DNA from: Thalassospira sp. TSL5-1
GTDB lineage: Bacteria > Pseudomonadota > Alphaproteobacteria > Rhodospirillales > Thalassospiraceae
Reading direction: 5' to 3'
Length of the DNA stretch: 64,000 nt
Assembly (NCBI RefSeq): GCF_001907695.1
Contig: NZ_KV880637.1
Coordinates: forward strand, 1,302,001 to 1,366,000
A model generated the notes under the pieces. The model did not search any database. It was not told where the DNA came from and was given only the letters and a program-made list of their open reading frames with translations. Position numbers and translations under genes: made by a program. Below, one piece after another: positions 1-8,325 of the stretch. Numbering within the stretch: the stretch's first letter is position 1; each line of letters opens with the position of its first letter.

Positions 1-2
1 TC

Positions 3-851
3 GATGCCATGCGCAATGCGCTGAACAGCCTTGATATTCGCGGCACAGTCGTGATTGGCGAAGGCGAGCGCGACGAAGCGCCGATGCTTTATATCGGTGA
101 AGAAGTTGGCAGCGGCGAAGGCCCGGAAATCGATATCGCGCTGGACCCGCTTGAAGGCACCACCATTTGTGCAACCGGCGGTCCGAACTCGCTGGCTGTA
201 GTGGCAATGGCGGAAAAGGGCGGCTTTTTGAACGCGCCTGATACCTATATGCAGAAAATTGCCGTTGGCGGTGGCCTGCCCGATGACGTGATTGACCTTG
301 ACGCAACGGCGGGTGAAAACCTGAAAAGCCTGGCCCAGGCCAAAGGTTGCGATGTTTCCGACCTGGTGGCTTGTATCCTGAACCGTCCGCGCCATGAAGA
401 ACTGATCGCCAAGACCCGCGAAGCGGGCGCGCGTATCATGTTAATCGATGATGGCGACGTGGCCGGCGTAATTGCGACCTCGCAAAAAACTTCGGGTATC
501 GATATTTATATGGGAACTGGTGGGGCACCGGAAGGTGTGCTGGCGGCTGCCGCACTGCGTTGCATTGGCGGGCAGTTCCAGGGCCGTTTGTTGTTCCGCA
601 ACGATGATGAAGTTGCCCGTGCCCATAAATGGGGTATCGAGGATTTGAACCGTAAATATACCCTGATGGAACTTGCCAAGGGCAATGTCATGTTTGCCGC
701 CACCGGTGTGACCGACGGGGCCATGCTGCGCGGTGTGCGCCGTTTTGCCCAGGGGGCTGAAACCGAATCAATCGTGATGCGCAGCCAGAGCGGTACCGTG
801 CGGTATATTCGTGCCGTTCACGATTTCAGCCGCAAGGTCTGGTATAAATAA
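3..851 (+). CDS. glpX: Fructose-1,6-bisphosphatase class II (GlpX), 5' end missing
   Basis: Gluconeogenic enzyme that dephosphorylates fructose-1,6-bisphosphate in the cytoplasm with Mg/Mn. The reading frame is open from the first bases of the window, so the N-terminus lies outside; about 282 residues are visible against a usual length near 320-330, so roughly 40 are missing. Seen in sequence: the acidic segment GEGERDEAPM, the metal/phosphate motif DPLEGTT, the IDDGDVAG segment and the GTGGAPEG loop, all typical of GlpX and absent from class I FBPase. The internal ATG at base 9 is not a real start because the frame continues upstream. A strong terminator follows 48 bases after the stop, so the gene ends its transcription unit. 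Confidence 0.95.
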   Translation, partial: DAMRNALNSLDIRGTVVIGEGERDEAPMLYIGEEVGSGEGPEIDIALDPLEGTTICATGGPNSLAVVAMAEKGGFLNAPDTYMQKIAVGGGLPDDVIDLDATAGENLKSLAQAKGCDVSDLVACILNRPRHEELIAKTREAGARIMLIDDGDVAGVIATSQKTSGIDIYMGTGGAPEGVLAAAALRCIGGQFQGRLLFRNDDEVARAHKWGIEDLNRKYTLMELAKGNVMFAATGVTDGAMLRGVRRFAQGAETESIVMRSQSGTVRYIRAVHDFSRKVWYK

Positions 852-898
852 TCAGCTTTTTTCGCCTTTTTTATCTTGGCGATTTGACTGAACATCAA

Positions 899-924
899 TG
901 GGGTGCTGCGGCACCCCATTTTTT
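899..924 (+). terminator. Rho-independent terminator after glpX
   Basis: Stem TGGGGTGC (899-906), loop TGCG, stem GCACCCCA (911-918), then six T (919-924). It separates glpX from the next gene and also rules out starts of the next frame upstream of about 930. Confidence 0.9.
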
Positions 925-1060
925 ATGGCAGGAATCCGCCGTTTATTTGAATTGTGCGGCAATAATACGCGTTCTCGCAATAATATGTGGAACCTTTCCA
1001 GTTTTCCCGGCGTTTTGTTTCAAAATCTTTTTAATAAACCCGTTAATGGGACAAAAGGTT

Positions 1061-1516
1061 ATGGACACGAGCAACGAAGAACGGGCTGCTTCCCGCCGGG
1101 GGATCGGCTATTGGGCTGTTATCGCCCTGGCGATTGTAATCCTGTGTGTTGGTATGCCGATTTTTGCCGGTGGTATCTGGTTGATTATGCTGGGGGCGTC
1201 AAGTTTTTATGCGCTGGCCGGGGCCGGTCTTTTTCTGGCCGGTTTTTTCATGATGCGCATGTCGATGCTGGGTTTCTGGTTTTATCTGCTGACTTTTATG
1301 GGCACGGCAGCCTGGATTGTGAGTGATGTGGGGATGGATCTTCATGCCCTGTTCCAGCGTTTGGCGGTGCCTTTTATCGCGTTACTGTTGGTGTTTCTGG
1401 CATCACCCCGTTTGTGGCGCGGTGGCCGGTCTGCCCGCCCGGAACCTGCCGGCGACGCGGGGAACAAAGGCTCCGTGCCGCATATGGCCTTTTCCTCACC
1501 GGATAAAAATGTCTGA
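1061..1516 (+). CDS. Orphan SldB / mGDH-type membrane domain protein
   Basis: A 151-residue integral membrane protein with about five hydrophobic segments. It resembles the N-terminal quinone-binding membrane domain of membrane-bound PQQ glucose dehydrogenase and the free-standing small subunit (SldB) of membrane polyol dehydrogenase: the order is GGIWLIMLGASSFY, AGAGLFLAGF, a short basic or neutral loop, LGFWFYLLTFMGTAAWIVSDVG, then LFQRLAVP and a last helix. The catalytic PQQ propeller is missing and no neighbour encodes one. The frame is open further upstream to 884, but that would run through the glpX terminator; ATG at 1061 is the best start (ATG at 1046 is possible). The C-terminal 30 residues are polar. 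Function unknown; the family assignment is from remembered sequence patterns. Confidence 0.7.
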   Translation: MDTSNEERAASRRGIGYWAVIALAIVILCVGMPIFAGGIWLIMLGASSFYALAGAGLFLAGFFMMRMSMLGFWFYLLTFMGTAAWIVSDVGMDLHALFQRLAVPFIALLLVFLASPRLWRGGRSARPEPAGDAGNKGSVPHMAFSSPDKNV

Positions 1517-1586
1517 CGTTTTTTAATAAAAGCGTTGTTTGCATCATCAATGCGTGCGCAGCTTTTTTCTGACGGTTCATCATCTT

Positions 1587-1622
1587 CCGCAGTACCGGGT
1601 GATTCTGGTGCTGCGGATTTTT
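1587..1622 (+). terminator. Terminator after the SldB-like gene
   Basis: Ten-base stem CCGCAGTACC (1587-1596) with GGTGCTGCGG (1607-1616), one G-T pair, followed by ATTTTTG. Confidence 0.75.
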
Positions 1623-1706
1623 GTTGCAGTGCCCATCAAGCTGGGTTACATCCTTCGCCCCCTTGCGCGGGGACCGCTATTTTAACAGTTTGGAAAGGTT
1701 GCACGC

Positions 1707-2999
1707 ATGTCCGAAATAATCGCAATGGATTTTGGCACCACCAATTCTGTTCTTGCCGTGGCGGACGAAGCAGGAAATGTGCAATCCGCCAGCTTTGACG
1801 TCGGCAATTCCCATTTTGATACCTATCGCACCATTTTGTACCTTTGGCAGGAACAGGATATTCGTGTTGCGGGTTCGATGCCGCAACTGCGCAGCTGTTC
1901 CGGTCCCTTTGCGATCGAGGAATATCAGCGCGAAAGCCAGGACTGCCGACTGATCCAGTCGATCAAATCCTATCTGGCCGCCAAGGATTTTGAAGGCACG
2001 GAAATTTTTGGCAATGCCTTCTCGCTTGAAGACCTGATTTCGCTGTTTTTAAATCAGATCCACCATAACGCCGAAAACCAGCTGGGGCATTTGGGGCGCC
2101 GGGTTATTTCCGGCCGTCCGGTTGCCTTTGCCGGTGCCCGCCCCGACAATGCCTTTGCCGAGGCGCGCTTGCGCGCATCCTATGAGCAGGCGGGTTTTGA
2201 GGTCGAGGCAATGGTGTATGAACCCCTGGCCGCGTCCTATTATTATGGGCGGACACTGGACCGGCCCGAAACCGTTTTGGTTGCCGACTTTGGCGGGGGT
2301 ACCAGTGACTTTTCAGTCATTCGGTTTGAACCAGGCAAAGGGGTAGCCGGTGTCAAGGCGCTGGCCCATACGGGTCTTGGCATTGCAGGCGACAGTTTTG
2401 ACTATCGCATCATCCAGAATGCCATTTGGCCGCGTTTGGGCTTTGGCACCAATTACCGGGCAATGGGCGGTACTTTGCCGGTTCCACGGCAATATTACAC
2501 TGCCTTTGCCCGCTGGCATTACCTGTCGATGATGCACAACCAGCGTACCATGACCGATTTGCAGGCCATTATTCGCACCGCAGAAAGTGCCGACGATATT
2601 GCCGATCTTGTCACCATTATCGAGGATGAACTGGGCTTTTTCCTGTATCAGTCGGTGTCCAAGGCCAAGGCTGAATTGTCGTCCGAAGGGGAAACGCGGC
2701 TGCAATTCAAACATAATGGCGTTGAAATTGACGAAAAACTGACCCGTGCCGATTTTGAAAGCTGGATCAGCCCCGATATTGCCGACATTGAGAAGGCCGC
2801 CAAAGACTGCCTTGATCAGGCAGGGTTGCAGGCTTCTGATATTTCAAAAGTCTTCATGACCGGCGGTACATCTTATGTGCCAGCTGTACGCCGCCTGTTT
2901 GAAGACGGGTTTGGCAAAGAACGGGTTGAAATTGGCCAGCCTTTCCTGTCGGTCGCACATGGCTTGGCGATGATTGCAGCAGACGAGAATATCGTTTGA
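1707..2999 (+). CDS. Hsp70-family protein, YegD-like (short, ATPase domain only)
   Basis: 430 residues with an actin-like ATPase fold: phosphate-1 loop MDFGTTNSVLAV near residue 7, phosphate-2 loop VADFGGGTSDFSVI near 195, and the adenosine motif MTGGTSYVPAVRRLF near 385. The length stops at the end of the nucleotide-binding domain; the substrate-binding and lid domains of DnaK are absent, which is the YegD arrangement. Its chaperone client is unknown. An AAAGG stands eight bases before the ATG. The stop codon lies directly against the TetR operator of the next gene, so read-through into tetR would be sensitive to the repressor. Confidence 0.88.
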   Translation: MSEIIAMDFGTTNSVLAVADEAGNVQSASFDVGNSHFDTYRTILYLWQEQDIRVAGSMPQLRSCSGPFAIEEYQRESQDCRLIQSIKSYLAAKDFEGTEIFGNAFSLEDLISLFLNQIHHNAENQLGHLGRRVISGRPVAFAGARPDNAFAEARLRASYEQAGFEVEAMVYEPLAASYYYGRTLDRPETVLVADFGGGTSDFSVIRFEPGKGVAGVKALAHTGLGIAGDSFDYRIIQNAIWPRLGFGTNYRAMGGTLPVPRQYYTAFARWHYLSMMHNQRTMTDLQAIIRTAESADDIADLVTIIEDELGFFLYQSVSKAKAELSSEGETRLQFKHNGVEIDEKLTRADFESWISPDIADIEKAAKDCLDQAGLQASDISKVFMTGGTSYVPAVRRLFEDGFGKERVEIGQPFLSVAHGLAMIAADENIV

Positions 3000-3028
3000 T
3001 TGACTGATCAGTCATTTTTGAGTATATC
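3000..3028 (+). promoter_or_regulatory. Promoter of the tetR gene overlapped by a perfect palindromic operator
   Basis: The palindrome TGACTGATCAGTCA (3001-3014) is perfect. The same bases supply a -35 box TTGACT (3000-3005) with a 17-base spacer to a -10 box TATATC (3023-3028). Transcription would begin at about 3035, one base before the ATG at 3036. A second copy of the left arm occurs before the downstream dehydrogenase gene, so this is very likely the TetR binding site and the regulator is autoregulated (inference). Confidence 0.75.
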
Positions 3029-3035
3029 AGGTGAC

Positions 3036-3599
3036 ATGAAAGACAAGCAGGCACATCTGATCGATACGGCAATCAAGCTGTTTGCCCGCGATGGCATATC
3101 GGTTTCCACGGCAAAACTTGCAGCGGAAGCCGGTGTGTCAAACGGGACGCTGTTTAATTATTTTCCAACCAAACAGCAGTTGATTGACAGTGTTTATCTG
3201 GCAATCAAACAGGATATTGCCGAACATGTGCTTGCCAGTCTTGGTCGGGAAATGTCGGTAAAAGAGGTCATGTTTGGCATCTGGCAGGGCTATATTCAAT
3301 GGGCTTTGCGTAATCCGCTGGGGCATGAGGTCTCAAATTTGCTGAAAGCCGCCCGTGTTCTCAGTGCCGCGGCACTGGAGCAGGCCGATGCGATTTTTGA
3401 ACTGAAAGTCGAAAAAATGCGGGAAGGTGTCGCCGCCCGGGAACTGGTTGAATTACCGGTGGATTATATTTGCGAACTTTCAACAGTGCAGATTTGTGTC
3501 GCAGTTGATTTCTTGCGACGGCAAAATCTTGATGCCGTTGAAATCGGCAAACATATCCATCGCAGTTTTGACGTGTTCTGGGACGGTATCAAGGCGTGA
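3036..3599 (+). CDS. TetR/AcrR-family transcriptional repressor
   Basis: 187 residues. The N-terminal helix-turn-helix is clear (TAKLAAEAGVSNGTLFNYFP, residues 27-46), followed by a divergent all-helical ligand-binding domain. The frame is open to a TTG at 3000, but that would translate the operator; ATG at 3036 is preferred. Only a weak AGGTG two bases before the ATG is present and the predicted transcription start is adjacent, so the message may be nearly leaderless. The gene sits 54 bases before an alcohol/aldehyde dehydrogenase gene that has a related operator, so it probably controls itself and that enzyme. The inducer is unknown but an aldehyde or alcohol is a sensible guess. Confidence 0.9.
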   Translation: MKDKQAHLIDTAIKLFARDGISVSTAKLAAEAGVSNGTLFNYFPTKQQLIDSVYLAIKQDIAEHVLASLGREMSVKEVMFGIWQGYIQWALRNPLGHEVSNLLKAARVLSAAALEQADAIFELKVEKMREGVAARELVELPVDYICELSTVQICVAVDFLRRQNLDAVEIGKHIHRSFDVFWDGIKA

Positions 3600-3619
3600 C
3601 TGTTTTTTTGCCATAAAAT

Positions 3620-3633
3620 TGACTGATTAATCA
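3620..3633 (+). promoter_or_regulatory. Second TetR operator copy, upstream of the dehydrogenase
   Basis: TGACTGATTAATCA shares its first eight bases (TGACTGAT) with the perfect palindrome at 3001-3014; the right arm carries two changes. It ends 20 bases before the dehydrogenase ATG at 3654. I do not see a good -10 box after it, so it may act on read-through from tetR. Confidence 0.6.
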
Positions 3634-3653
3634 CTCTATTGACGGAGAGAGAA

Positions 3654-4709
3654 ATGCAGGTTGCTGCTTATGGTGCCAAATCCGCAACGTCCGATCTGGA
3701 GCCGTTGACGATTGAACGTCGTCAAACCGGTGCGCATGACGTTGCCATCGAGATTGATTATTGCGGTGTTTGCCATTCCGATTTGCATATGGCGCGCAAT
3801 GATTGGGGTATTGCCATGTATCCGGTGGTGCCGGGGCATGAAATTGTGGGTCGTGTGACCGATGTTGGCGCCCATGTCAAAGGTTTCAAGCCGGGTGATC
3901 TGGTGGGTGTGGGCTGTATGGTTGATAGCTGTCAGTCCTGTCCGTCGTGCGAGGAAGGGCTGGAACAATATTGTGAAAACGGTATGACCGGCACCTATAA
4001 TGGCGAAGACAAAGTGCTGGGAGGTCAGACCTTTGGTGGATATTCCGGCAAGGTGGTTGTGAACGAAAAATTCGTTCTGCGCATTTCTGACAACTTGGAT
4101 ACCAAGGCGGTTGCGCCGCTTTTGTGTGCCGGTATCACAACCTGGTCGCCGCTGCGCCAGTGGAATGTGAAAAAAGGCGACAAGGTTGGTGTGGTCGGGC
4201 TTGGTGGCCTCGGCCATATGGGCGTTAAATTCGCTGCCGCGCTGGGTGCACATGTTGTGATGATCACGACATCGGTTGCCAAGGGCGAAGATGCCAAGCG
4301 TCTTGGGGCGCATGAAGTTCTTGTTTCAAAGGACGAGGATGCGATGACTGCCCATGCGGGCAGCTTTGACTTTTTGCTGAATACCATCCCCGTCAAGCAT
4401 GACCTGAACCCGTATATCGGTCTTTTGAAACGTGATGCGACGATGGTGATTGTCGGTGCGGTCGAACCGCTGGAAGGTTTCCACGGCGCCGGGCTGATTT
4501 TGGGCCGCAAACGTATTGCCGGTTCATTGATTGGCGGTATCAAGGAAACGCAGGAAATGCTCGATTTCTGTGCGGAACACAACATCACATCCGATGTTGA
4601 AATGATCGATATGGCCACTATCAACACGGCCTATGAACGCATGCAGAAATCCGATGTCAAATATCGGTTTGTGATCGATATGAAGTCGCTTCAGGCAGCT
4701 GTTGCCTGA
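3654..4709 (+). CDS. Zinc-dependent alcohol dehydrogenase / aldehyde reductase, YahK-type
   Basis: 351-residue medium-chain dehydrogenase that interconverts alcohols and aldehydes with NAD(P)H. Catalytic zinc region YCGVCHSD (Cys37) and GHE (His62); structural zinc cysteines at about 93, 96, 99 and 107 (SCQSCPSCEEGLEQYC); Rossmann loop GLGGLGHMG near 185. The pattern fits the cinnamyl-alcohol dehydrogenase/YahK/Ahr subfamily, often NADPH-linked aldehyde reductases. The frame is open to a TTG at 3639, but ATG at 3654 has a GGAG five to eight bases upstream. It follows a TetR gene and carries a related operator, so it is probably induced by its substrate or a toxic aldehyde. Confidence 0.9.
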   Translation: MQVAAYGAKSATSDLEPLTIERRQTGAHDVAIEIDYCGVCHSDLHMARNDWGIAMYPVVPGHEIVGRVTDVGAHVKGFKPGDLVGVGCMVDSCQSCPSCEEGLEQYCENGMTGTYNGEDKVLGGQTFGGYSGKVVVNEKFVLRISDNLDTKAVAPLLCAGITTWSPLRQWNVKKGDKVGVVGLGGLGHMGVKFAAALGAHVVMITTSVAKGEDAKRLGAHEVLVSKDEDAMTAHAGSFDFLLNTIPVKHDLNPYIGLLKRDATMVIVGAVEPLEGFHGAGLILGRKRIAGSLIGGIKETQEMLDFCAEHNITSDVEMIDMATINTAYERMQKSDVKYRFVIDMKSLQAAVA

Positions 4710-4737
4710 TCACCGCATTGGGCAGACATTTAAAAAG

Positions 4738-4775
4738 CCAAAGGCCCGCCAAACCGGCGGGCCTTTGGTGATTTT
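4738..4775 (+). terminator. Strong terminator after the dehydrogenase
   Basis: Perfect 13-base stem CCAAAGGCCCGCC (4738-4750) and GGCGGGCCTTTGG (4756-4768), five-base loop, then TGATTTTGG. The symmetric stem may also stop minus-strand transcripts from 4797-5114. Confidence 0.85.
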
Positions 4776-4796
4776 GGCCATGATATATCGGTCACA

Positions 4797-5114
4797 TCAG
4801 CTGACACAGGCAAAATTGCCGTTGCATTTGACTTGCAAAAGTGTTGCCGAAAAAATCACAAAGCCGGTGCCGAAAAACGGCAATAGAAAAAACCAGGCGG
4901 ACCATTCCCATCTTCGTAACAGCCAGGGAAAAAAGGCACCGCAAAAAGACATCAGGGGAAATAGCAGTACACTGCCAAACAGCAGATGCAGATAGATATT
5001 GTTTTCCGAACCCGGTGAATCAAACATCATCGGTGAAAACATGACAAAAGGCAGGGAGAAAATTCCTCCCAGCATACAGATCGCAGTAAGACCGCGACGT
5101 GCGGACTTCTTCAT
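4797..5114 (-). CDS. Small membrane protein, unknown
   Basis: 105 residues with three predicted membrane segments: around residues 9-30, 40-68 and 72-92. The N-terminus MKKSARRG is positively charged, so the first segment may be a signal anchor. A GAGG motif lies about nine bases upstream of the ATG on the minus strand, which supports translation. I recognise no family. It is isolated, facing the adh terminator. Confidence 0.6.
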   Translation of the reverse strand: MKKSARRGLTAICMLGGIFSLPFVMFSPMMFDSPGSENNIYLHLLFGSVLLFPLMSFCGAFFPWLLRRWEWSAWFFLLPFFGTGFVIFSATLLQVKCNGNFACVS

Positions 5115-5663
5115 TTTACAGGCCTCGTGATCCCGTGTGGAATATGACGGCTTTTTACCGTCTGTGGCGGTTCGCCACTTTTTGATATTGATTGGAATTT
5201 CTCACACGGACGGATTTATCACAAGTAACATCTGTGATTCGCCTTTGAAAATGTGGCGGTTTTTTGTCGGGAAACGACAATATTAAAAAATACACGGCCT
5301 GAAGGTATTGTGAATACTATACTGGAAAACAGGCGGGTTAGGATCCGGATGGGGTGAATATTTGAATATCTGTGTCACCCAAGACTGGATTTTTAAAGTT
5401 TCAGTGAATTTAAGACTCGCCCTGAAATTATGAAAATGGTGGCCCTGTGATCAATTTTTGCCAGCCATTTAGCGCCCAAAAGATGAAGTGGAGACAGGGG
5501 CAGGGTGTGGTGAAGGCTGGGTGGTGTGACGTTGCAGGCGTGAAACCCGGGCTTTGGCAGAGGTTCTTTTGGGCGTGTTGCGTGACAGGCAAGCGGATTT
5601 TGCAGCCCCCAATGCGTATTTCGGGGTTTGAGGATGCGTCTCTTTGCGCTATCCAATGGCGTC
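5115..5663. other. Intergenic region between the small membrane protein and recJ
   Basis: About 550 bases without a convincing gene. It holds a short hairpin GTGGCG-GTT-CGCCAC with five T (5164-5183) pointing rightward and another, TTGTCG-GGAAA-CGACAA (5264-5280). Frames across 5393-5725 on the minus strand and 5447-5686 on the plus strand lack family resemblance and look accidental. Both flanking genes are transcribed away, so promoters for each must lie here. Confidence 0.6.
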
Positions 5664-7463
5664 ATGACAGCACAGCAATCCAGTGAAACAACCTTTTTGG
5701 GCATCGAGCTTTCCGTTACCGGCAAATGGTGGCGTCAGCGCGAAGTCGATGACCGTTTGGCCGTCACATTATCGCAGCGATTTGGGGTGCCCGATATTGT
5801 CGGTCGGGTGATGGCGGCCCGTGGCATTGGCCTTGATGATGCCGCCAGCTTTTTGACACCCACCCTGCGGGATTTGATGCCGGACCCGTCCTCCCTGCGC
5901 GATATGGACAAGGCGGTGGGGCGCATTGTTGCCGCGCTGGAAAATAACGAAAAAATTGCCCTGTTTGGCGATTATGACGTTGATGGTGCGACCAGCACAG
6001 CGTTGCTGGTGCGGGTGTTTCGTGCGCTGGGCCAGGATGTCGAAGTCCATATTCCTGATCGTCTGAAAGAAGGATATGGCCCCAATGCGCCAGCCTTGCT
6101 GGACCTTAAACGGCGTGGGGCGGGGCTGGTGCTGACGGTTGACTGTGGTGTGACCGCCTATGCCCCGCTGGCCGAGGTGGCCAATGCCGGCCTGGACGTG
6201 ATTGTCGTGGACCATCACGCTGCCGAACCGGAATTGCCACAGGCCGTTGCGGTGGTTAATCCCAACCGGCTGGATGATGATAGCGGCATGGGTGATTTAT
6301 GTGCAGTTGGTGTGGCGTTTTTGCTGGCGGTGGCGCTGTGCCGGACATTGCGCGAAAGCGGCTTTTTTCAGAAACGTACGATCCGCCCGCCTGATTTGCG
6401 CGTGTGGCTTGATTTGGTGGCATTGGGCACGGTTTGCGACGTTGTGCCGTTACGCGGGTTGAACCGCGCGTTTGTGACCCAGGGCCTTAAGGTCATGCGC
6501 CAGCGGAGCAATTGCGGAATTTCCGCCCTGGCCGATGTTGGCGGGGTGAACGAACTGCCCAGCGCCTATCATCTTGGTTTTGTGTTGGGGCCGCGGGTGA
6601 ATGCCGGTGGCCGTGTTGGCGAGGCCGGGCTGGGCACGGCCCTGTTGTCAGGGGATGATGATGCCAGGGCGCGCGCCATTGCCGTCCGGCTTGATGAATT
6701 TAACCGTGAGCGTAAAACGATTGAGGATTATGTCCTTGATCAAGCCATTCGCATGGTGGAGGAAAAAGACCGCATCGGGGCGATGGTGCTGGTCGGGGGG
6801 GAAGACTGGCATCCAGGTGTGATTGGCATCGTCGCCAGCCGCCTGAAGGACCGCTATCACGTTCCCGCCCTTGTTATGGGGCAGGTCGATGGTGTTTATA
6901 AGGGGTCTGCCCGGTCCGTGCGGGGTATCGACCTGGGGGCGGCGATTATTGCGGCCCGTCAGGCAGGGTTGCTTGTTAATGGGGGTGGGCATGGTATGGC
7001 GGCGGGCTTTACCCTGGAGCCGGAAAAACGTGCCGAATTTGAAGATTTCCTGGAAAGCCGCTTTGCCCGCCTGATTGCCGAAAACAATATTCGCCCGACC
7101 ATGACGGTTGACGGTGCCCTTCATGCAATGGGGGCAACGGTTGAATTGATTGATGCGCTTGAACGCATGGGCCCGTTTGGGGCAGGCAATGCCGAACCGC
7201 GTTTTGTGTTTACCGAGTGCCGGATTGTGAAGGCCGATGTGGTTGGTGCGGATCATGTGCGGTGCATTTTAACGGGTAGCAACGGCAAGGGACGTTTGAA
7301 AGCCATTGCCTTTCGCTGCCTGGATAATGACATGGGCCAGAGATTGCTGCGTCATGGCGGGCGACCGTTGCATGTTTTGGGGCATTTGCGCCGCGATACA
7401 TGGCAGGGCCGGGAAGGCGTGCAGCTTATGATTGATGATGTGGCTGATCCAGCCGCGCTTTGA
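5664..7463 (+). CDS. recJ: Single-stranded-DNA-specific exonuclease RecJ
   Basis: 5'-3' exonuclease of the RecF recombination pathway and mismatch/base excision repair, cytoplasmic. 599 residues from ATG at 5664. DHH phosphoesterase motifs are visible: DYDVDGATST (103-112), TVDCG (158-162) and VVDHHA (181-186); the DHHA1 part has GGGHGMAAGF, and a C-terminal OB region follows. The frame extends upstream to 5628, but the N-terminal FLGIELSVTGKWW begins ten residues after the ATG at 5664, as in other alphaproteobacterial RecJ; none of the candidate starts has a good ribosome site. Confidence 0.95.
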   Translation: MTAQQSSETTFLGIELSVTGKWWRQREVDDRLAVTLSQRFGVPDIVGRVMAARGIGLDDAASFLTPTLRDLMPDPSSLRDMDKAVGRIVAALENNEKIALFGDYDVDGATSTALLVRVFRALGQDVEVHIPDRLKEGYGPNAPALLDLKRRGAGLVLTVDCGVTAYAPLAEVANAGLDVIVVDHHAAEPELPQAVAVVNPNRLDDDSGMGDLCAVGVAFLLAVALCRTLRESGFFQKRTIRPPDLRVWLDLVALGTVCDVVPLRGLNRAFVTQGLKVMRQRSNCGISALADVGGVNELPSAYHLGFVLGPRVNAGGRVGEAGLGTALLSGDDDARARAIAVRLDEFNRERKTIEDYVLDQAIRMVEEKDRIGAMVLVGGEDWHPGVIGIVASRLKDRYHVPALVMGQVDGVYKGSARSVRGIDLGAAIIAARQAGLLVNGGGHGMAAGFTLEPEKRAEFEDFLESRFARLIAENNIRPTMTVDGALHAMGATVELIDALERMGPFGAGNAEPRFVFTECRIVKADVVGADHVRCILTGSNGKGRLKAIAFRCLDNDMGQRLLRHGGRPLHVLGHLRRDTWQGREGVQLMIDDVADPAAL

Positions 7464-7605
7464 AATAGCGCGCCGATGCTTGATGCTGGTTGCATGCCGG
7501 CTGTGTTTTGCCGTGATGAATGGCTCTGGGCTCTCGGGGCTCCGCTAGGGGGCTCCGAGGAAGTCTGGCCTGGTTTTGCCCCACTGTAGGGTGTCGGCCA
7601 AATCG

Positions 7606-8325
7606 CTAGGTTTCCGTGGGGTCGCGATGGGGGGCAGCAGCATGCTGGCGGATAATGGCCGAAACGATCTGGGCAATCAGATTGCCGGTTTCATCCTGTT
7701 CAGGCTCATGTCCAAGCACATGTATGATATCGCGATAGGTTGCCAGAATGCTCTGGGTGATCCTGCCTGCGTTATCAACGCCTTCTGCCATCAGAAAGCC
7801 GGTAATAATGGCGGACAGCAAACTGTAGTTGCTAAATATTATTTCGGTTGAGCTGTTTTCCAAAACACGCGAATTGTGCGTTTTTTTTGTCTGGTACGAT
7901 CTTTTTTTTTGCGCGGATACCTCTGTCGTATCCAGGTGGTCTTCTGCCAGGTCCACTTGCAAGTCTTGGGTGTGTTGGCGCGTTAGCTCCACGGGACCGT
8001 GGTGCGCCGGATAAGTGCTATTTTCCGCCGCGTCTTGCTGCGGATGGGGAGGGGAAGACAGGGATTGTCCGGCATGAATGTAAACCGGCCCTTCGCCCGT
8101 AACGATCCATTCAAGTCGCACGGCTTTTGCCTTGGCAAGGCGGGCAATGCCGATAAATCGCGGTTCGGATTTTGCCTGGCACCAGCGATTTAATTGTTCC
8201 GGGATCACACCGGCGACCTCTGCGGCGTCTTTTTTTCGATCAAACATATCGACAACATGCCGGATGCGTTCGCCAAGGGCGGGGCTCAGGACGGGTAACG
8301 TCGTGGCACGGCTATCATTTGCCAT
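7606..8325 (-). CDS. Phage-repressor-like HTH protein
   Basis: 239 residues from ATG at 8325; that ATG has AGGA eight bases upstream, better than ATG at 8331 or 8355. The first 70 residues (LGERIRHVVDMFDRKKDAAE...IPEQLNRWCQAKSEP...IARLAKAKAVRLEWIVTGEG) match the DNA-binding part of CI/Mu-c-like repressors. Residues about 75-150 are polar, His/Gln-rich and probably disordered. The C-terminal ~85 residues form a helical domain of unknown role, and I do not see a LexA/CI-type Ser-Lys peptidase. No other phage gene is nearby, so it may be a domesticated regulator. Target unknown. Confidence 0.7.
   Translation of the reverse strand: MANDSRATTLPVLSPALGERIRHVVDMFDRKKDAAEVAGVIPEQLNRWCQAKSEPRFIGIARLAKAKAVRLEWIVTGEGPVYIHAGQSLSSPPHPQQDAAENSTYPAHHGPVELTRQHTQDLQVDLAEDHLDTTEVSAQKKRSYQTKKTHNSRVLENSSTEIIFSNYSLLSAIITGFLMAEGVDNAGRITQSILATYRDIIHVLGHEPEQDETGNLIAQIVSAIIRQHAAAPHRDPTET

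Noticed and set aside
884..1060. Upstream extension of the SldB-like frame to 884
   Set aside because: It would translate the glpX terminator hairpin and gives no family-like residues.
4025..4627. 200-residue minus-strand frame inside adh
   Set aside because: Antisense shadow of a clearly recognised dehydrogenase.
4702..4995. Plus-strand frame of 97 residues after adh
   Set aside because: Runs through the strong terminator at 4738-4775 and overlaps the better-supported minus-strand membrane protein.
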